Assembly (NCBI GenBank): GCA_036676175.1 | Contig: JAKFDL010000001.1 | Span: 1-9,231 of the forward strand | DNA from: Methylotenera_A sp036676175 | Lineage (GTDB): Bacteria > Pseudomonadota > Gammaproteobacteria > Burkholderiales > Methylophilaceae | Direction: 5' to 3' | Length of the DNA: 9,231 bases | Shown: positions 4,908 through 9,231 of the stretch, in pieces | Position numbering within the stretch: position 1 is the stretch's first letter | Layout: every line of letters begins with the position of its first letter | Notes under the pieces: model-generated | The model's database searches: none | What the model was told of the DNA's origin: nothing | Seen by the model: the letters and a program-made list of their open reading frames with translations, nothing else | Made by a program: the position numbers and the translations under genes

Positions 4908-6654
4908 CCCGCAAAGTCACGGTTCTGTTAAACACAGGCTTGCCAACCACGCTGTCTTTTCTATCTGCCACAAAGTAACCGTGACGCTCAAATTGAAAAG
5001 TGTCGCTTGGTTTAGCCTCTTTAAGCGCTAGCTCTAATTGTCCGATTATAGTGTGTGCTGAGTTTGGATTAATGTCATCCAAAAAGTCACGCTCGCCTTC
5101 GCCCGGGTGCGCTTCTTTAAATAATCTATCGTACATGCGGATTTCACAAGTATAGGCATGACTGGTGCTAACCCAATGGATATTGCCTTTTACTTTAATG
5201 GCATCTGCGCCTGCTGTGCCAGATTTGGTGTCTGGCAGATATTCACAATGCACCACGGTGACGTTGCCTGCGGCGTCTTTCTCAAAGCCAGTGCATTTCA
5301 CTACATAGCCATAGCGCAGGCGCACCATGCCATCGGGCACCAGCCTGAAAAATCCTTTGCTGGGCACTTCCATAAAGTCTTCACGCTCTATCCACAACTC
5401 TTTAGTGAGTTGGATGGTGCGCTTGCCAAGCTCTGGTTTAAGCGGATGGTTAGGCGCAAAGCAATCTTCGCTTTTACCATCCTCATAATTATCAATCACC
5501 AGTTTAATCGGGTCTAGCACGGCAATTCTTCGCTCAGCGGAGTCATTAAGCGTTTCGCGCATACAGTCTTCGAGTATGGTGTATTCAATCCACGAATCGG
5601 CTTTTGAAACACCGATTCTATCGGCAAACAACCTAAAGCCTTCTGGCGTATAGCCACGGCGACGGGCGCCAGCTAGGGTAGGCAAGCGTGGGTCATCCCA
5701 GCCCGAAACGTGTTTTTCTTCTACCAATTGAATCAGTTTGCGTTTAGAAAGCACCACGTAGGTGAGGTTTAACCGTGCAAATTCGTATTGGTGTGGCAGC
5801 GGATGCGCTAACAAACCTGCTTCTGCAAGTCGCTCTAGAAGCCAATCGTAGAAAGGGCGTTGGTCTTCAAACTCCAGCGTGCAGATAGAGTGGGTGATTT
5901 GCTCCAGCGCGTCTTCAATGGGGTGCGCAAAGGTGTACATGGGGTAAATGCACCAAGTGTCGCCCGTGTTGTGGTGGTGCGCGCGGCGCACGCGGTAAAT
6001 GGCAGGATCGCGCATGTTGATGTTGGGTGATGCCATGTCGATTTTGGCACGCAAGACCATGCTGCCATCGGCGTGTTTACCATCGCGCATTTCGCGGAAC
6101 AGTTGCAAATTTTCTTCTACGGTTCTATTTCTATAGGGCGAATCTTTACCCGCTTCAGTCAGTGTGCCGCGATTCACGCGCATTTCGTCTGCAGTTTGTT
6201 CATCTACATAAGCATGGCCACCCATAATCAGCGCTTCTGCTGATTGGTACATAAACTCAAAGTAATCGCTGGCAAAGTATAAATTGGATTCTGTGCCATT
6301 CTCCCAGCCAAAGCCCAGCCAGTGCACCATCTCAGTAATGCTATCGACATACTCTTGGCTCTCTTTTTCTGGGTTGGTGTCATCAAAGCGTAAATGGCAA
6401 ATGCCGCCATAGTCACGCGCCAAACCAAAGTTAAGGCAAATACTTTTAGCATGGCCAATATGCAAATAACCATTCGGCTCGGGCGGAAAGCGTGTGCGAA
6501 TTTTAGCAGTATCAACTTGGCCTGCAGCTTGGTGTGCGGCACCGCCTGGGCTACCAGCCCATTTTTTGGTGGCGAATTTATTTTCGGCTAAATCGCGGTC
6601 GATAATGCCGCGAATAAAGTTAGAAGCTAGTGGGATTGGTTCTTTTTCTGACAT
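4891..6654 (-). CDS. glnS: Glutaminyl-tRNA synthetase
   Basis: This class I aminoacyl-tRNA synthetase of 587 residues charges tRNA-Gln with glutamine using ATP. The Rossmann-fold signature HIGH is at 65-68 in PPEPNGYLHIGHAKS, and the KMSKS-type loop is VLSKRK (301-306). Family blocks LRFDDTNPEKE (88-98), GDTWCIYPMYTFAHPIEDA (231-249) and the C-terminal anticodon-binding beta-barrels (from about 360) are present. Compared with E. coli GlnRS, the HIGH motif lies about 25 residues further in, because a Gly/Ala-rich segment (about residues 29-50, KKWAGSPGGAAHQAAGQVD) separates the N-terminal helix from the catalytic fold. The start ATG 6654 fits the standard N-terminus (SNFIRGIIDRDLAENK), although no strong ribosome binding site is visible. 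It leads the unit glnS - flavin reductase - corA and is divergent from birA. Confidence 0.97.
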   Translation of the reverse strand: MSEKEPIPLASNFIRGIIDRDLAENKFATKKWAGSPGGAAHQAAGQVDTAKIRTRFPPEPNGYLHIGHAKSICLNFGLARDYGGICHLRFDDTNPEKESQEYVDSITEMVHWLGFGWENGTESNLYFASDYFEFMYQSAEALIMGGHAYVDEQTADEMRVNRGTLTEAGKDSPYRNRTVEENLQLFREMRDGKHADGSMVLRAKIDMASPNINMRDPAIYRVRRAHHHNTGDTWCIYPMYTFAHPIEDALEQITHSICTLEFEDQRPFYDWLLERLAEAGLLAHPLPHQYEFARLNLTYVVLSKRKLIQLVEEKHVSGWDDPRLPTLAGARRRGYTPEGFRLFADRIGVSKADSWIEYTILEDCMRETLNDSAERRIAVLDPIKLVIDNYEDGKSEDCFAPNHPLKPELGKRTIQLTKELWIEREDFMEVPSKGFFRLVPDGMVRLRYGYVVKCTGFEKDAAGNVTVVHCEYLPDTKSGTAGADAIKVKGNIHWVSTSHAYTCEIRMYDRLFKEAHPGEGERDFLDDINPNSAHTIIGQLELALKEAKPSDTFQFERHGYFVADRKDSVVGKPVFNRTVTLRDAWQK

Positions 6655-6769
6655 GATTTGTTTTCGGTTAATTTTCGCTTATTTTACACGCATGCGCCTG
6701 ATTTTGGTCTGCTTTGGCAAGCAAAGCGCCAGCCTTAAACAAATAAGCCTGTGATAAACTTAAGCTAAT
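6655..6769. promoter_or_regulatory. Divergent control region, glnS / birA
   Basis: This 115-base spacer lies between two divergent units. For glnS, TAAAAT on the - strand (6686-6681) is a reasonable -10 box giving a leader of about 20 bases; no good -35 is at the right distance. For birA I find only weak elements, such as TTGGCA at 6714-6719 without a matching -10, and TAAACT at 6755-6760 very near the start. An 8-bp palindrome CGCATGCG occupies 6689-6696. No E. coli-type BirA operator (TTGTAAACC with its inverted partner) is seen. Confidence 0.35.
6711..6727. repeat. Short inverted repeat GCTTTG-N5-CAAAGC
   Basis: Perfect 6-bp arms (6711-6716 and 6722-6727) flank GCAAG, midway between glnS and birA. 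The geometry fits a small dimeric-regulator site, but an element this short can arise by chance. It is not followed by a T-run, so it is not a terminator. Confidence 0.4.
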
Positions 6770-7735
6770 ATGAGTACACTCACTTTCCCAGTTTTACATG
6801 TGCTTGCCGATGGCAAGTTTCATTCGGGCGAGGCGCTTGCGCAGCACTTTAAAGTAACCCGTGCCACCATCTGGAACGCGGTGCAGCACGCAGAAAATTT
6901 GGGCATCGAGATTTTCTCAGTGCGTGGTCGTGGTTATAAATTACCGTTAGCAATCAATTTGTTAGATAAAAATGCGGTATTAAAAGCGATAGGTGAGCAG
7001 CGTGCTTGGTTTGCGCTAGAGGTGCTGGATGAAGTGAACTCAACTAATACTTATCTGATGCAAAATAAGCATGCGGCACATGCCACTTGTGTGGCGGCGC
7101 ATGTACAAACCAAAGGCAAAGGCAGGCGTGGCCGCACTTGGGTGTCGCAACTAGGGGCGAGCTTGACCTTTTCATTGTTGTGGCGCTTTCAATGCGGCGC
7201 AGCGGCACTATCTGGCTTAAGTTTGTGCGTGGGCGTGGCGTTAATACGTGCGCTGCGCGATTTTGAGGTAAACACAGCGCAGTTAAAATGGCCCAATGAT
7301 GTACTGGTTGAAGGCAAAAAACTGGCAGGTATCTTAATTGAGCTGCAGGGCGATTTAGAAGGCCCAAGCGCGGCAGTGATTGGCGTGGGAATTAACTTAA
7401 ATCTGCCAAGAAATGTGCTGGATAGTATCGACCAACCTGCGGTTGATTTGGCAAGTGTTAAACCCATAGACCAAAATGCTTTATTGGGCACCATATTAAA
7501 ACATTTGGCAGACGTGCTGAGTGGCTTTGAGACAAGCGGATTTGTGGCCTTACGCGATGAATGGCTGAGCTACCACGCCTATGAAAACAAGCCAGTACGC
7601 ATGTTGCTGCCCAACGGAACCGATGTTCAGGGTGTCGCGAAAGGCGTGGCGGAGGATGGTATCTTGCTGGTGGAAACAGCGCTTGGCTTGCAACGGTTTT
7701 CGGCAGGCGAAATTTCTTTGAGAGGTATCGAATAA
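6770..7735 (+). CDS. birA: Biotin--[acetyl-CoA-carboxylase] ligase BirA
   Basis: BirA activates biotin with ATP to biotinyl-5'-AMP and transfers it to the carrier-protein lysine of acetyl-CoA carboxylase. The 321-residue protein has the bifunctional layout. An N-terminal winged helix-turn-helix (about 15-58: GEALAQHFKVTRATIWNAVQ, wing VRGRGYKL) precedes the catalytic core, with the biotinyl-AMP loop GKGRRGR (116-122), the KWPND motif (173-177) and GKKLAG (182-187) supplying the active-site Lys. A C-terminal SH3-like domain closes it (VRMLLPNGTDVQGVAKGV...G). The DNA-binding domain implies it can repress biotin genes as in E. coli, but none is visible here. ATG 6770 has only a weak ribosome binding site. 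It is the first gene of birA-coaX-SPOR, with no gap before coaX. Confidence 0.96.
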   Translation: MSTLTFPVLHVLADGKFHSGEALAQHFKVTRATIWNAVQHAENLGIEIFSVRGRGYKLPLAINLLDKNAVLKAIGEQRAWFALEVLDEVNSTNTYLMQNKHAAHATCVAAHVQTKGKGRRGRTWVSQLGASLTFSLLWRFQCGAAALSGLSLCVGVALIRALRDFEVNTAQLKWPNDVLVEGKKLAGILIELQGDLEGPSAAVIGVGINLNLPRNVLDSIDQPAVDLASVKPIDQNALLGTILKHLADVLSGFETSGFVALRDEWLSYHAYENKPVRMLLPNGTDVQGVAKGVAEDGILLVETALGLQRFSAGEISLRGIE

Positions 7736-8491
7736 GTGTTATTAGTAATTGATATAGGCAATACCCGCACCAAATGGGCATTGGCAGATGCTACAGGCCG
7801 TTTGCAGGAAACAGATGTGTGTTTGAATGAAGAAATTACTCAGGCAAATTTCCCTATTAAAAAGGCAAGTCAAGTGCTGGTTGCAAACGTGGCCGGTGAG
7901 GCGATGGCGCAACAGGTGAACCAATTGCTCAGCCCATTACCGGCGCGTTTTGTAACAGCCACACCAAACGCTTGTGGTGTTAAAAACCTATATGCGGCTA
8001 ATTTGGGCATAGACCGCTGGGCGGCCTTGGTGGCGGCTTGGCATCATACCAAACACGCCACGGTAGTGGTCAATGCTGGCACTGCCATTACGATTGATGC
8101 GCTTAGCAAGGGTGAGTTTTTGGGCGGCAGTATCATGCCTGGTTTACATTTGTTGCGCGCTTCACTGAGTCAAAATACTGCTTTGTTGAAAAGCCAGCTT
8201 GATGTGAACGAGGGCGCGTATGCTGAGTTTCCTAGAAATACGCCGGATGCGATTCAAACCGGCTGCTTAAGTGCTGTGGTGGGGGCAATCCACCTGATGC
8301 AAAAACGCTTAGAAAAACGTAGTGGCTGGTTGCCTAAGCTGGTGATGACGGGCGGCGATGCGCGCTTCATTGCGCAGGCTTTAAATGTTCAAGCTGCAAA
8401 TACAGGTACAAAACAGGTTATTATTATAGAAAATCTAGTGCTGCAGGGTCTGGTATTGCTTGGAAAAGAGCTGCCAGAAAATGGAGACTAA
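7736..8491 (+). CDS. coaX: Type III pantothenate kinase CoaX
   Basis: CoaX catalyses the first step of coenzyme A synthesis, phosphorylating pantothenate to 4'-phosphopantothenate. The type III enzymes belong to the ASKHA fold and require a monovalent cation. The 251-residue protein shows the P-loop-like DIGNTRTK (6-13), LGIDRWAA (90-97, Asp93 being the likely catalytic base), NAGTAITID (113-121), GGSIMPG (130-136) and TGGDA (205-209). The GTG start at 7736 touches the birA TAA, and GAGAGG at 7720-7725 provides a ribosome binding site 10 bases upstream, inside birA. Bordetella calls its homologue Baf, and birA-coaX adjacency is common in betaproteobacteria. Both genes serve cofactor supply for acyl metabolism. 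Confidence 0.96.
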   Translation: MLLVIDIGNTRTKWALADATGRLQETDVCLNEEITQANFPIKKASQVLVANVAGEAMAQQVNQLLSPLPARFVTATPNACGVKNLYAANLGIDRWAALVAAWHHTKHATVVVNAGTAITIDALSKGEFLGGSIMPGLHLLRASLSQNTALLKSQLDVNEGAYAEFPRNTPDAIQTGCLSAVVGAIHLMQKRLEKRSGWLPKLVMTGGDARFIAQALNVQAANTGTKQVIIIENLVLQGLVLLGKELPENGD

Positions 8492-8521
8492 AAACGAAAT
8501 ACTAGGGAAAGAACGATAAAG

Positions 8522-9199
8522 ATGAAGTTACTGGTGTGGTTACTGGTGTTGCTGAATGTGGGCTTGCTGGCGTATTTTAATTTAGACCTGATTGCGCCCC
8601 AACCAGTTTTGGCAGATCGCTCTATCATGCCGGAAAAGTTAAAGATTTTAAGTGATGCAGATCTACAGGCTATGCCTAAAAAAGTGGCACCACCTGTGGT
8701 CGAGGCGGAGCCGGTCACTGCACTCGGTTATGCGACGACTTGCTACAAATGGGGTAACTTTACCAAAACCAACTTGCCCGCTGCACAAGTAGTGTTAGTG
8801 CGACTTGGCTTGCAGAGCGAGGTTAAGCAAGAGCAAGCCAATAACGAAGATAGGCGTTTTTGGGTGTATTACCCACCATTAAAAAGTGCAGAGTTAGCGC
8901 AAGAAAAGGCTAATGAAATTCAAGCGATGGGTGTAGATGAGTTATTTATCGTGCAGGATTCACAGTGGCGCAATGCCATCTCATTTGGGTTGTTTCAAGA
9001 TGAGCAATTGGCGAGTGCGTTACTGACAGAGTTGCAAACAAAAGGCGTAAAAGGTGCAACTAAAGCGCTGCGTAGCCCAGGTAAATCGCTGAATAGCCTG
9101 CTTATAAAATCGGTGAGTGCTGCCACCGCGCTAGAACTGCAGAGAATTAAACCCGAATTTGTGGGGACTGAAATCGAGCCTGCCGCTTGCCCGGCATAA
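8522..9199 (+). CDS. Membrane-anchored SPOR-domain protein
   Basis: The 225-residue protein is predicted to span the inner membrane once (about residues 3-23, with short cytoplasmic start MK) and expose its bulk to the periplasm. A Pro-rich linker (about 50-65) leads to a SPOR-like domain from Cys74 to about 180. Its first half is CYKWGNFTKTNLPAAQVVLV, and its more typical second half has FWVYYPPLKSAELAQEKANE and QWRNAISFGLFQDEQLA. SPOR domains bind glycan strands lacking stem peptides and often direct proteins to the division septum; that role here is inference. Cys74 and Cys223 could form a disulfide. The gene follows coaX by 30 bases, with AGGGA at 8504-8508 rather far (13 bases) from the ATG. 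A SPOR gene after birA-coaX recurs in betaproteobacteria, but its link to cofactor synthesis is unclear. Confidence 0.85.
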   Translation: MKLLVWLLVLLNVGLLAYFNLDLIAPQPVLADRSIMPEKLKILSDADLQAMPKKVAPPVVEAEPVTALGYATTCYKWGNFTKTNLPAAQVVLVRLGLQSEVKQEQANNEDRRFWVYYPPLKSAELAQEKANEIQAMGVDELFIVQDSQWRNAISFGLFQDEQLASALLTELQTKGVKGATKALRSPGKSLNSLLIKSVSAATALELQRIKPEFVGTEIEPAACPA

Positions 9200-9209
9200 A
9201 ATAAACGAG

Positions 9210-9230
9210 GGTAAGCAAAAACTGCTTACC
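9210..9230 (+). terminator. Probable intrinsic terminator after the birA-coaX-SPOR unit
   Basis: GGTAAGCA (9210-9217) pairs perfectly with TGCTTACC (9223-9230) around a 5-base loop, 10 bases after the SPOR gene stop. The window ends one T after the stem, so the expected T-run cannot be seen. Confidence 0.65.
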
Positions 9231-9231
9231 T

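Noticed and set aside
5158..5517. 119-residue open frame on the + strand
   Set aside because: It lies wholly opposite glnS, whose motifs are clear there. It has no ribosome binding site, and its composition looks like an antisense shadow.
8488..8718. 76-residue open frame on the - strand
   Set aside because: It is antisense to the start of the SPOR gene, with no recognisable motif and no promoter.

Overview
The window reads as a chromosomal stretch of a betaproteobacterium. The best guess is a Methylophilales-type organism (Methylotenera/Methylophilus-like). This rests on the 5S rRNA 3' end, the birA-coaX-SPOR gene order, moderately low GC, and the protein flavours (Pol IV-like 'impB' protein, glycine-zipper surface antigen, RutF-like flavin reductase). 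The taxonomic call is inference. No mobile element, CRISPR array or tRNA is visible, and almost all of the DNA is coding.

Left edge (1-119): the 3' half of a 5S rRNA closes an rRNA operon entering from the left. Two tandem hairpins follow; the second is a good intrinsic terminator.

Region 120-675: a single + strand gene, with its own plausible promoter, encodes a small secreted protein. The mature part is almost wholly 14 back-to-back nine-residue repeats (18-residue super-period, core DDL[ST]RGK). I do not recognise this family, and it is the most interesting object in the window. Its stop codon overlaps the stop codon of the convergent gene on the other strand.

Region 672-2504 (- strand): a glycine-zipper envelope protein followed, in the same frame and only five codons after its stop, by a Y-family (DinB-like) DNA polymerase with a TTG start. 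The pair looks co-transcribed. Divergent from it is msrA (+), peptide methionine sulfoxide reductase.

Region 3200-6654 (- strand): an apparent operon glnS - flavin reductase - corA, with a 17-bp glnS/reductase overlap and a 19-bp gap before corA.

Region 6770-9199 (+ strand): birA - coaX - SPOR-domain protein, with the coaX GTG start touching the birA stop. BirA attaches biotin to carboxylase carrier protein. CoaX makes 4'-phosphopantothenate for coenzyme A. The SPOR protein is probably an inner-membrane-anchored, peptidoglycan-facing protein. A hairpin at the right edge probably terminates this unit. glnS and birA are divergent and share a 115-bp control region containing a small perfect inverted repeat.

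Apart from the repeat protein, the region is ordinary housekeeping DNA with some start-site and junction oddities.
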